From assembly GCA_964405335.1 (NCBI GenBank), contig CAYONP010000039.1, positions 1 to 48,556 of the forward strand: 48,556 bases of DNA, given 5' to 3'. The notes under the pieces were generated by a model. That model was given only the letters and a program-made list of their open reading frames with translations, did no database searches and was not told the origin of the DNA. This document shows, piece after piece, positions 8,073 to 16,349 of the stretch; within the stretch, counting starts at the first letter, position 1; each line of letters starts with the position of its first letter. This stretch comes from CAYONP01 sp964405335. GTDB lineage: Bacteria > Armatimonadota > UBA10988. Both the position numbers and the translations under genes were made by a program.

Positions 8073-10661
8073 ATGAGGAAGCCTGCGATGCACTGGTTGG
8101 CCAGGTTGTTGGTCGTCCTGTTCCTCTCCGGTTCGGCGCGCGGGGCGGTCCACGCGGTGCTGATCGGGATCGACAACTACGAGCGCGAGATCACGCCGCT
8201 GCGCTACACGGTCAATGACGTCACGGCCTTCCGCGACGTGCTGATCGACCCGCGCTACGGCAACGTGCCGAAGGACAACTGCATCCTGATGACGCCGCAG
8301 AGCGAGGGCGCGCTGCGGCCGTCACGGCGCAACATGCTGGTCGAGATCAAGCGCGCCGCGCTACGCACGCAGCCGGGCGACACGCTGATCCTCTATTTCG
8401 CCGGTCACGGCATGCAGACGGCCGAGGGCCAGTTCCTGCTCGGCGTCGACGCCGACCCGCTGCTGCTCGCCGACACGGCGGTGCCGCTCGACACGCTCCC
8501 GCGACTGCTGCAGGATGTGCGCGCCGACACCATCGTGGTGATCATCGACGCCTGCCGCAACGACCCCGACGCTGGCCGCGCCACTGGCGACAACGAGATG
8601 GGCGAGGCCTTCGCGCGAAGCCTGCGGCCGCGGCTGCTGGCCCAGCAGGCGGCCGAGAATCCGAACCGGCGGGTGGCCACCTGGCTGGCTTGCGACGTCG
8701 GCGAGCGGGCGTGGGAGATCACCGCCGAATCGCACGGGGTGTTCAGCTACCACCTGCTGACCGGCCTCAAAGGCGCCTGCAAAGACACCGAGGGCAAGGT
8801 GCGGCTGCTGAGCCTGGCCAACTACGTCGAGCTCCACGTGGCCGAGTGGGCGCGGCAGAACGGGCGCACGCAGACGCCGCGGCTGGACAACCCGGACAAC
8901 CTCGACTTCGTTATCACCGTGCCCAACGAGCAGGCGGTGGTCACCCCCGCCGGCGACCAGCGGGCGCTGAGCTGCGTGCTCAAGATCACCAGCACGCCGC
9001 CGGGTGCCACGGTCCGGCTGGACAACGAGGGCATCGGCGTGACGCCGCTGAACTACACCCTGCTGCTGCCCGACGGCCAGGCGCGCGAGGCGGTGCTGAC
9101 CTTCGAGCTCGAGGGCTACCAGACACGGCGGCCGAAGATCACGCTCGAGCCGGGCGCGACGATCATCCTGCCCGAGGTCGAGCTGACCCGTGCGGCGGAG
9201 CAGCCGGTCATTCAGCCGACCGACAACAACCCGGGCATCCGGGTCCAGCGCCAGGACGAGACGGAGTTCATCACCCCGCCGGAGATCATCGACCAGCCGG
9301 GCGACATCGAGATCTCCTACATCGACCCGAACCACCCGTGGGACGCCACCGGTCCCGACGGCATGCCGATGGTGCGCATTCCGGCCGGCCAGTACCGGAT
9401 CGGCCGCCCGGGCGGCGGCGACGACCCGACCGAGGGCCCGCAGCACACCGTCGAGCTCGAGGAGTACTACATCACCGCCATGGAGGTGACCAACCAAGGC
9501 TACGCCAACTACCTCAACGCGGTGCAGGCCACCCGCGACCCGGACGGCAACGTGACCGATCCGCAGATGGGCACCGTGCTGCTCTGGACCAACGCCCCGA
9601 CCTGCGGTATTTACTACGATGACAAGATGGGCGGCTATGTCTGCCATCCGGGGATGGAGTACATGCCGGTGGTGGCGGTCACCTGGCTCGGCGCCGCCTC
9701 GTACGCGCTGGCCTACGGCATGACCCTGCCGACCGAGGCGCAGTGGGAGGTGGCCGCGCAGGGCACCAGCGCCAACACGCCGTATGCCTGGGGCCCGGCG
9801 CTCGATCCGGCGGCCTGCAACACCGGCGAGCGGTTCGGTGACGTGGTGCAGGTCAACGCCTTCCCCAATGGCGCCAGCCGGTGGGGCGCGCTGAACATGG
9901 TCGGCAACGTGGCCGAGTGGACCCGCGACTACTTCCGCGCCGACTACCACCGCATGTTCCCCGACGGGACCTACGAGCCGTGGGTCGGCGAGACGACCGA
10001 CCCGGGTTTCGCCATCGCGGTGCGCGGGGCCAGCTACCTGCAGCCCGATGAGCTGAGCAGCATCTGGACGCGCGCGCCGGTGCAGCCGAACAACAGCTTC
10101 GACGACCTCGGTTTCCGCTGCGTGCTGCACGGCGATCCGGCGGATATGGGTGAAGTGGTGATCACGCCGGGCGGCGACCAGACGTTCGGCCAGGGCGAGC
10201 TGGTCGAGGGCGATCGGATCGTCCACCCGGACACCGCCGCGACGTTCGTCATCCCGGACGGCTATGCTCACCAGTTCATCGGCGAGCACAACGTGCTGGC
10301 GGTGGTCCATGCCGAGGACGAAGAGAACAACCCGGTCATGGCCTACTTCAAGGTCGACCCGACGCTGACCGACCACGAGGAGATCTGGGACGGCCTGGAG
10401 GCTGAGCTGGAGAACCTCGGCTGCGAGTTCGACGAGACCCTGTCGGAAGAGGAGATCGACACCCAGAACGGCAACATCCGGCTCTGGCGGCGGGTGCTCA
10501 GCGGCTGGACCGAAGACATGGACACCACCTTCGTGCTCGATGTGGTGCAGGCGTTCGGGGTCTTCCACGGCATCATCTACGCCTGCCCGACCGAGCGGAT
10601 GGATGCCGGCTGGGCGGTCTACTCGCAGTTCCTCACGGCGATCAGCTTCCCCCGGCAGTAA
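8073..10661 (+). CDS. secreted caspase-like / PEGA / FGE-sulfatase-fold fusion protein
   Basis: This 862-residue protein has several domains in order. A signal peptide comes first. A peptidase C14 (metacaspase) domain spans about 25-285, with the dyad His112 in YFAGHG and Cys161 in IIDACRND. A PEGA domain lies at about 303-372. A formylglycine-generating-enzyme-fold (FGE-sulfatase) domain spans about 428-686, with TLPTEAQWE and NMVGNVAEW motifs and a terminal GFRCV. A C-terminal region (about 700-862) resembles PsbP/DcrB proteins. The caspase dyad is intact. The FGE part lacks the SYxC cysteine of active FGE, so it is probably a binding fold. The ATG at 8073 is chosen because GAGG at 8061-8064 has proper spacing; ATGs at 8049 and 8067 fit less well. 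Confidence 0.85.
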   Translation: MRKPAMHWLARLLVVLFLSGSARGAVHAVLIGIDNYEREITPLRYTVNDVTAFRDVLIDPRYGNVPKDNCILMTPQSEGALRPSRRNMLVEIKRAALRTQPGDTLILYFAGHGMQTAEGQFLLGVDADPLLLADTAVPLDTLPRLLQDVRADTIVVIIDACRNDPDAGRATGDNEMGEAFARSLRPRLLAQQAAENPNRRVATWLACDVGERAWEITAESHGVFSYHLLTGLKGACKDTEGKVRLLSLANYVELHVAEWARQNGRTQTPRLDNPDNLDFVITVPNEQAVVTPAGDQRALSCVLKITSTPPGATVRLDNEGIGVTPLNYTLLLPDGQAREAVLTFELEGYQTRRPKITLEPGATIILPEVELTRAAEQPVIQPTDNNPGIRVQRQDETEFITPPEIIDQPGDIEISYIDPNHPWDATGPDGMPMVRIPAGQYRIGRPGGGDDPTEGPQHTVELEEYYITAMEVTNQGYANYLNAVQATRDPDGNVTDPQMGTVLLWTNAPTCGIYYDDKMGGYVCHPGMEYMPVVAVTWLGAASYALAYGMTLPTEAQWEVAAQGTSANTPYAWGPALDPAACNTGERFGDVVQVNAFPNGASRWGALNMVGNVAEWTRDYFRADYHRMFPDGTYEPWVGETTDPGFAIAVRGASYLQPDELSSIWTRAPVQPNNSFDDLGFRCVLHGDPADMGEVVITPGGDQTFGQGELVEGDRIVHPDTAATFVIPDGYAHQFIGEHNVLAVVHAEDEENNPVMAYFKVDPTLTDHEEIWDGLEAELENLGCEFDETLSEEEIDTQNGNIRLWRRVLSGWTEDMDTTFVLDVVQAFGVFHGIIYACPTERMDAGWAVYSQFLTAISFPRQ

Positions 10662-10678
10662 CCGCGGGTGTAACAAGC

Positions 10679-10712
10679 GCGGGCCCGGCCGGGTACCATC
10701 GGCCGGGCCCGC
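10679..10712. terminator. strong bidirectional hairpin
   Basis: A perfect 13-bp GC stem (10679-10691 with 10700-10712) closes an 8-nt loop. It starts 17 bp after the caspase-fusion stop codon. The sequence after it is not T-rich, so termination is inferred from stem strength and position. Confidence 0.6.
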
Positions 10713-10720
10713 TGTGCTTG

Positions 10721-10729
10721 TGCTATGAT
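10721..10729 (+). promoter_or_regulatory. extended -10 promoter for the cyclophilin cluster
   Basis: TGC-TATGAT lies directly after the terminator hairpin. There is no recognisable -35 (the position falls in the hairpin arm), but an extended -10 can act alone. The start site would be near 10736, 22 nt before the ATG at 10758. Confidence 0.45.
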
Positions 10730-10757
10730 GGCCCGGCGCGGCGGACGGAAGGACACC

Positions 10758-11561
10758 ATGCAATCGGCAATGCGCTGCATCATTCTCTGCCTGGCGGCAC
10801 TGCTGGTCGGCGGCTGCGGGAAGCGCCAGGCGGTGGCCGGGGGCGAGGTCGCGCCGCGCGACGTGTTCAACGACTCCGGCGGCTACGCCGGTTCGATGGC
10901 CGACCCGCCGGCGACGATTGAGCAGCCCGACGTGGCGAGCAACATCGCCTGGGGCGAGTACACCGACTCGCGCGACCCGATGTACCAGAACCAGCGTCGG
11001 ATCGAGGAGACGCGCGCGCAGTACGAGCAGGAGCATCCGCCCGAGACGCCGGTTCCGTCGCCCGACACGTCACGCGACCATGAGTGGGACAGCGTCAAGA
11101 ACCCGGTGCTCGCGCTGGAGGTCGAGAACCGCGGCATCATCTACCTGGAGATGTGGCCCGACCTGGCTCCGCAGCACTGTCAGAAGATCCTCGAGATGGC
11201 CGAAGCGAACTTCTACCAGGGGATCAAGATCCACCGGGTCGAGCCGGACTTCGTCATTCAGATGGGCGATCCGTTCACCCGCATGTTGCCGCTGACCGAC
11301 CAGAGCATCGGCTCGGGCGGGCCGGGGTTCACCATTCCGGCCGAGTTCTCGAACAAGCCGCACCTGCGCGGCACGCTGTCGATGGCGCGGACCTCCGACC
11401 CGAACTCGGCCGGCAGTCAGTTCTTCATCTGTCTCGAGCGGGCCGAGCATCTCGATAACCAGTACACCATCTGGGGCCAGGTGCTCGGTGAGGGCATGAC
11501 CGTGGCCGACCAGATCGAGGTCGGCGACCGGATCAACCACCTGCGGGTGGTGCACAAGTAA
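10758..11561 (+). CDS. cyclophilin-type peptidyl-prolyl isomerase, lipoprotein
   Basis: The product is 267 residues from an ATG at 10758 with GGAAGGA before it. A lipoprotein signal ends at LLVGGC with Cys20 as the lipidated residue. A short charged linker follows, then a full cyclophilin domain from about residue 115 to the end. Catalytic-type residues are present: Arg160 in HRVEPDF, Gln168, and the GSQFF segment around 219-223. The predicted role is proline isomerisation during folding of exported proteins at the outer face of the membrane. It is the first of three consecutive cyclophilin genes; the next begins 10 bp after its stop. Confidence 0.9.
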   Translation: MQSAMRCIILCLAALLVGGCGKRQAVAGGEVAPRDVFNDSGGYAGSMADPPATIEQPDVASNIAWGEYTDSRDPMYQNQRRIEETRAQYEQEHPPETPVPSPDTSRDHEWDSVKNPVLALEVENRGIIYLEMWPDLAPQHCQKILEMAEANFYQGIKIHRVEPDFVIQMGDPFTRMLPLTDQSIGSGGPGFTIPAEFSNKPHLRGTLSMARTSDPNSAGSQFFICLERAEHLDNQYTIWGQVLGEGMTVADQIEVGDRINHLRVVHK

Positions 11562-11571
11562 CGGAGCGCAC

Positions 11572-12984
11572 ATGGCCCAGTCGGCCGGCGCCTGGCTCTG
11601 CCTGCTGATTGCGGCGGCCGGCGCGCGTGCCGACACGCCGTGGCTGCTGCTGCCGCCGGGCGATCCGGTGGCCGGCGCCGCGCTGCTCGAGGCCGCGGCC
11701 GAACTGGCGCTGCCGATCCGACCGCTCAGCCCCGCCCAGATGACGGCCACCGAACGCCGGGGCCGGATCGGCGTGCTGGCCGGGGCAGCCGCCTACCATG
11801 AGACGATCGACACCCCCGGCGACGGTGTGGCCCTGCTGGGCGGGTTGGTCGAGTCGGGCGGCACGCTGGTCGTCTTCGCCGCCGGCCCCTGTTTCCGCGA
11901 GGCGCTGCTCGGCGACGGCACGGCCCGGTTCAGTCCCACCCCGTTGCCCATTGCGCGGCTGCTCGGGCTGCACCGCGCCGGCGTGATATCGGCGCTCACG
12001 GATGCCCCGCTGCGGGCCGTCAACGGTTTCGCCTGGCCGGCCGACGCGCCGGCCGTCCTGGCCGGTGAGCGCGAGGTGGCCGGCTTCGGCCCGTCGCCGC
12101 CGGGCTGGCGGGTGACGCCGTGGCTGACCGCGGCGGAGCAGATCGTGGTCGCGCGCCTGGAGCCGAACGAGGGCACGGGGCGGGTGGTTTGGGTCTGGTC
12201 CGGCCTCCTGGCCGAGCCAACCGGAGTGCCATTGCTTCGCGGCCTGGCGGCGGCGCTGACGGCGCCCGCGCCGGCGGAGGCGGGCCCGTCGCCGCCGTCG
12301 CCGCTGGAGCGCCGGCTGGCCGAGGCGCGGCGCCGGCTTGAGGCCGCGCTGGAGGGCGCCGCCGGGTTGCGGGCCGAGCGACTCCTCGATCTGCGGCGCG
12401 AGGCGAGGGCGCTGGAACTGGAGCTGCCCACCGGCGGGGAGGCGATCGCCGCGCGCGTGGCGAAGTTCGAGTTGGCGGTGGAGCAGGCGCTGGCGCGCGT
12501 GGACGCCGAGGAGCATCCGGTGATCGAGTTGGCCACCAGTCGCGGAGCGGTACGGATAGAGCTGCTGCCCGAGGTCGCGCCGCAGCACGTTGAGAACCTG
12601 CTCAAGCTGGTTCGCGCCGGATTCTACGACGGTCTGCGGTTCCACCGCGTCGAGCCGGGCTTCGTCGCCCAGGTCGGCTGCCCCTACAGCCGCGAGTCGG
12701 CACGCGATCCGCGGGTCGGCACCGGCGGGCCCGGCTGGCAGGTCGCCGCCGAGTTCAACGACACGCCGCACGAGCGTGGGACCGTCGGCATGGCGCGCTC
12801 GGCCGACCCCGATTCGGCCGGCAGTCAGTTCTACATCTGCCTCGACCGCGCGCCGTTCCTCGACGGTCGGTACACCGTCTTCGGGCGCGTGACCGGCGAG
12901 GGCATGGCGGTCGTCGATCAGCTTCAGATTGGCGACCAGATCGAGCGCGCCACTGTCATTGCACCAGGAGCAGCGGATGAGTAG
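11572..12984 (+). CDS. secreted cyclophilin with N-terminal GATase-like domain
   Basis: This 470-residue protein starts at ATG 11572 with GGAG 5 nt upstream. A signal peptide is followed by an alpha/beta region (about 21-235) whose strand-turn pattern, including GGTLVVFAAGP, resembles class I glutamine amidotransferase/ThuA folds but with no catalytic triad that I can see. An Arg/Glu-rich helical segment (about 245-310) joins it to a complete cyclophilin domain (about 315-465). That domain has FHRV with Arg near 359 and GSQF near 417-420. It is the second of three tandem cyclophilins. Its last eight bases overlap the start of the third (ATGAGTAG). Confidence 0.85.
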   Translation: MAQSAGAWLCLLIAAAGARADTPWLLLPPGDPVAGAALLEAAAELALPIRPLSPAQMTATERRGRIGVLAGAAAYHETIDTPGDGVALLGGLVESGGTLVVFAAGPCFREALLGDGTARFSPTPLPIARLLGLHRAGVISALTDAPLRAVNGFAWPADAPAVLAGEREVAGFGPSPPGWRVTPWLTAAEQIVVARLEPNEGTGRVVWVWSGLLAEPTGVPLLRGLAAALTAPAPAEAGPSPPSPLERRLAEARRRLEAALEGAAGLRAERLLDLRREARALELELPTGGEAIAARVAKFELAVEQALARVDAEEHPVIELATSRGAVRIELLPEVAPQHVENLLKLVRAGFYDGLRFHRVEPGFVAQVGCPYSRESARDPRVGTGGPGWQVAAEFNDTPHERGTVGMARSADPDSAGSQFYICLDRAPFLDGRYTVFGRVTGEGMAVVDQLQIGDQIERATVIAPGAADE

Positions 12985-15025
12985 CAGGCTGTGGACGCTG
13001 GCGCTGCTGAGCTTGGCGATCGCCCGTGGCGGCGCGGTCGAGCTGGCCATCATCCCGCCGGTCGGCGACGAGGCCGTGGCCACGGCGCTGCGCGCGGCGT
13101 TCAGCGAGGTCGGAATCACCGTCACCGTGCTCGATCCGGCGCAACTGGTCGATCGCGCGCGGTTCGTCCCCTCGGTCTACCGCCTTGCAATCCTGGTCGG
13201 CGGCGAGCGCTACCCCGACTCGGTGGTCGACGATGGCGATGTCAGCGCGGCGATCACGGCCTATATCGCCGCCGGCGGCGCGCTGCTGGTCGCCGCCGAC
13301 GGTCCGGCGCTGGCCCGGCCTCAGCGCTGGAGTGGCGGCGACGGCTGGCAGTCGGTGCAGGAGCCGCTGCGCCGGGTGCAGCTCCAGACGCAGCTCGGGT
13401 TGCTCGATGCCGGCGTCGCGCTCGAGGCGACGCTGCCGGAGGGCTGTGAGCTGGTCACCGGGCCCGGCTCGGCGCTGGCCGATCAGTTGCCCGAGCGGTT
13501 CGCCCTGCCGGCGGCGCGGCCCTACCGTCCCATTCCGAGCAACCAGGACCCGGCCATCACCTTCCTGCCCATCGCCACGCTGGTCGACGCGCAGGGCGGG
13601 ACCTATGGCGCCGCCGCGGCCGAGCTGCGCCGCGAGGGCGCCGGGGCGGTCTACTACTGCTGGGCGCCGCTGCTCACCTCCGCGGTGGGCGGCACGCTGC
13701 TCTACGGCATCCTCAGCCGCCACAGCGCGCAGGCCATCGGCGAGGCCGGCCGGGCGCGGCAGACCGAGCTGATGCTACAGCTCAACGACCTGCAGGCGCT
13801 GCAGCAGCAGGCCGTCGGCTACGTTCCGGCGGGCCTGGAAAGCGACCGGCTGACCGCGGTGCGCGAGGAGCTGCGCCGGCAGGGCGAGTCGATCGCCGAC
13901 CTGCGCGAGGCCACCCGGCTGGGCAACCTCGAATTCGTGGCGCTCAAGCTGGCGCCGCTGCGCGATGACCTGGCCGTCATGCCGGCCGAAATCGGCGAGG
14001 CGATCGACGAGGCGGTGCTGCGGGCGGTGATCGACGTCGAAGCGCGGCCCATCCCGCTCGAGGAGCCACGGTCGGGCGCTGGTCAGCCGCAGCCGGCGGC
14101 CGACGCCGTGGCCCAGTCGCCGGCCGTCGGCGAGCTGCCCGCGCCGGCCGGCGCCGAGCTGCACGCCGCACTGCCGCCGCTGGACCTGCGCTCGGTCGCG
14201 CCGCCCATCCCCGATCCGGTCGTGGCGCCGGGCGGCGGTTCGAGCGCCGCGCCACAGCCGACCGCCGCCGGCGGTGTACTGCCCGACGTCGGCAGCCCGA
14301 GCGGACCGGCCGACCTCGAGCCGCCGCCGGTCACGCCCCGCGCACCGGGCGGTGAGACACCGACCACGCCGGGCGGTGAGACACCGACCACGCCGGGCGG
14401 TGAGACACCGACCACGCCGGGTGGTGAGACGCCGACCACGCCGGGTGGTGAGACGCCGACCACGCCGGGTGGTGAGGTTACCATGCCGCCGGGCGGCGAG
14501 TATGAGACGGCCAATCCGGTGATCTTCATCGACATCGAGAACCGAGGCCGGCTGGCCATCGAGCTCTATCCCGACCTGGCGCCGAAGACCTGTTCGAGCA
14601 TCCTCTACCTGATGCGCAGCGGGTTCTACCACGGCATCTACTTCCACAAGGTCTACCCCGACTTCGTCGTCCAGGTCGGCTGCCCGTTCGCCAAGCCTGA
14701 CTCGCCGGACGAGGCGCGGATCGGCACCGGCGGGCCGGACTGGTTCGTGCCCGGCGAGTTCACGCTGGCGACGCATCACGAGCGGGGCACGTGCAGCCTG
14801 GCGCGGCTCAAGGACGATCCGGACAGCGGCGGCAGCCAGTTCTTCATCTGCCTCCGAGCGCAGCCTCAGCTCGACGGTCAGTGGGCCGTGTTCGGCAAGG
14901 TGATTGGCGGCCTGGAACTGCTCGACCGGCTTCAGATCGGCGACGTGATCACCGCCACGGGCGTGATCCAGGGCGCCGAGGCGGCGAACCCGCCGGGTGT
15001 CGGCCCGCTCGACCTGTTCAACTAG
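12977..15025 (+). CDS. secreted cyclophilin with GATase-like domain and repeat linker
   Basis: The product is 682 residues; ATG 12977 is chosen for the AGGAG at 12966-12970 and the signal peptide. The order is: signal peptide, GATase-like alpha/beta domain (about 20-265), helical segment (about 265-350), Pro/Ala-rich linker with a tandem GGETPTTP repeat (about 455-500), and a cyclophilin domain (about 512-680). It shares its layout with the protein upstream, so the two are probably duplicates that diverged. The cyclophilin HR motif reads HK, so the catalytic arginine is Lys558 and isomerase activity may be weak. The 3' end overlaps the opposing beta-propeller gene by 8 bp. Confidence 0.85.
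   Translation: MSSRLWTLALLSLAIARGGAVELAIIPPVGDEAVATALRAAFSEVGITVTVLDPAQLVDRARFVPSVYRLAILVGGERYPDSVVDDGDVSAAITAYIAAGGALLVAADGPALARPQRWSGGDGWQSVQEPLRRVQLQTQLGLLDAGVALEATLPEGCELVTGPGSALADQLPERFALPAARPYRPIPSNQDPAITFLPIATLVDAQGGTYGAAAAELRREGAGAVYYCWAPLLTSAVGGTLLYGILSRHSAQAIGEAGRARQTELMLQLNDLQALQQQAVGYVPAGLESDRLTAVREELRRQGESIADLREATRLGNLEFVALKLAPLRDDLAVMPAEIGEAIDEAVLRAVIDVEARPIPLEEPRSGAGQPQPAADAVAQSPAVGELPAPAGAELHAALPPLDLRSVAPPIPDPVVAPGGGSSAAPQPTAAGGVLPDVGSPSGPADLEPPPVTPRAPGGETPTTPGGETPTTPGGETPTTPGGETPTTPGGETPTTPGGEVTMPPGGEYETANPVIFIDIENRGRLAIELYPDLAPKTCSSILYLMRSGFYHGIYFHKVYPDFVVQVGCPFAKPDSPDEARIGTGGPDWFVPGEFTLATHHERGTCSLARLKDDPDSGGSQFFICLRAQPQLDGQWAVFGKVIGGLELLDRLQIGDVITATGVIQGAEAANPPGVGPLDLFN
14345..14464 (+). 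repeat. five tandem 24-bp units coding GGETPTTP
   Basis: Units start at 14345, 14369, 14393, 14417 and 14441. The first three are identical, and the last two are identical to each other with T and G changes. Two decayed units follow to about 14500. They lie in frame in the linker before the cyclophilin domain. Confidence 0.9.
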
Positions 15026-16214
15026 CCTCGTCGGGCGGGACGGCGCGACCGTTCCGCCAGATCGTCCCGCCGGGCAGCGGCCAGGGCGCCGGACCGACCG
15101 GATCGGCCAGGTCGATGCCGACCAGCTCGCCCTCCGCACTGCCGGCGTAGACGCGCCGGCCGTAGATCGACGAGTCGGCGGTGAGCGCCAAGGTCCGCCC
15201 GTCATCCAGCGTGGCGGCGAAACTCCAGCCGGGCTGCCGCGAGTCGAACGGCACGGCGTGGAGTTGCCCCGCGCCGGCGACGAACAGATGACCGAAGGCG
15301 ACGGCCGGGCTCGACAGCGGGCCGGGTCGCTCGGCCTGCCAGACCAGTTCGCCGCCAGCCGCCTCGACGCCGAGCAGGCGGCCCGATTCGGTGGCGGCGA
15401 CCAGCCACGGCCCGGCCAGGGCAAGGTGCGCCGCAAACCGTCCGGCCTGGCACGGCAGGCGCCAGATCTCGGCGCCGTCGGCGGTGTCGTAGCCGCGCAG
15501 GGTCTGGTCGGCGAAGCCGGCGATGATCAGGCCGGCGCTGGCCAGCAGGCCGGTCTGCGCCTCTGCGCCGGGGTCAATCCGCCAGCGGAGCTGGCCGGTC
15601 TCGGCGTCGAGGGCGGTCAGCAGGCGGCCGGCGGCGTAGATGCTCCGGCCGTCGCTGGCCAGCGGCACGGTCACCTCGGCGCCGACCTCGACCTGCCAGC
15701 GACGGTGGAGCAGCTCGTCGACCACGGTGACGGTCGAGCCACCTGCCCAGACCAGGTTCGCACCGACAATGAGCGGCCCGGCCACGGCGCCGCCGGCTCC
15801 CTCGAGCCGCGGATGCAGGCTCTCGGAGGCGCCCGGTGCCAGCGAGAAGAGGTGGAGCAGGCCGCCCGCGTCGGTGGCGGCGATGGTGCGGCGGATCATC
15901 GCCGGCAGGCCGGCCGCCGGCCGCGGCAGGGCGATGCGGCGAACCACCCAGCCGCGCGGCGAGACCAGCGTGAGATCGCCACGGAGCGGCGGCGCGTCGC
16001 CGAGGCGGCGGCTCGCGACGAGCAGCAGCGGTCGGCCGTCGTCGTTGAAGCCGGCGACGCTCGGTTCGCCGCCAAAGCCGTCGAGCTGCCAGGCCAGGCT
16101 CGGATTGCCGAGCCGGCCGACCAGATCGGCGGGCAGCGCGGGCGAATCGGCGACGGCGATGGCCGCGGTAAGCAGAATGAGCGTGGCATGGCCGATATGT
16201 CGGCAAGTTGTCAT
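15018..16214 (-). CDS. exported PQQ-type beta-propeller protein
   Basis: The product is 398 residues from an ATG at 16214, which gives a basic signal-peptide start; an ATG at 16229 would add MSCEP. After the signal peptide come about seven repeats in which a strand pair ends in patterns such as YDTADGAEIWRL and LDAETGQLRWRI, typical of PQQ_2/WD-like propellers. No quinone ligands can be assigned, so it is more likely a binding or scaffold propeller, of the BamB kind, than a dehydrogenase. It overlaps the cyclophilin gene tail to tail and shares an intergenic region with the divergent M48-like gene. Confidence 0.75.
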   Translation of the reverse strand: MTTCRHIGHATLILLTAAIAVADSPALPADLVGRLGNPSLAWQLDGFGGEPSVAGFNDDGRPLLLVASRRLGDAPPLRGDLTLVSPRGWVVRRIALPRPAAGLPAMIRRTIAATDAGGLLHLFSLAPGASESLHPRLEGAGGAVAGPLIVGANLVWAGGSTVTVVDELLHRRWQVEVGAEVTVPLASDGRSIYAAGRLLTALDAETGQLRWRIDPGAEAQTGLLASAGLIIAGFADQTLRGYDTADGAEIWRLPCQAGRFAAHLALAGPWLVAATESGRLLGVEAAGGELVWQAERPGPLSSPAVAFGHLFVAGAGQLHAVPFDSRQPGWSFAATLDDGRTLALTADSSIYGRRVYAGSAEGELVGIDLADPVGPAPWPLPGGTIWRNGRAVPPDEAS

Positions 16215-16249
16215 CGGCTCGCAAGACATGGCGGTCGCGTCGCAGCGTC

Positions 16250-16278
16250 ATTGTAGACCAGGGCCCGGTGCGTGCCAA
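16250..16278 (-). promoter_or_regulatory. sigma-70 promoter for the beta-propeller gene
   Basis: On the minus strand, TTGGCA (16278-16273), a 17-nt spacer, then TACAAT (16255-16250). This is close to consensus, with a start site near 16243. Confidence 0.7.
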
Positions 16279-16287
16279 CGAGCCGCG

Positions 16288-16316
16288 TTGACAGCCGACC
16301 GGCGGTGTGGCAGAGT
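16288..16316 (+). promoter_or_regulatory. possible promoter for the M48-like/TPR gene
   Basis: A perfect TTGACA at 16288-16293 is followed 17 nt later by CAGAGT (16311-16316), a poor -10. The -35 is convincing and the -10 is not. Its position, about 60 bp before the ATG at 16350, is right. Confidence 0.4.
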
Positions 16317-16349
16317 GCGGCTGCGGGGCCACCCAGGCAGGAGCAGACC

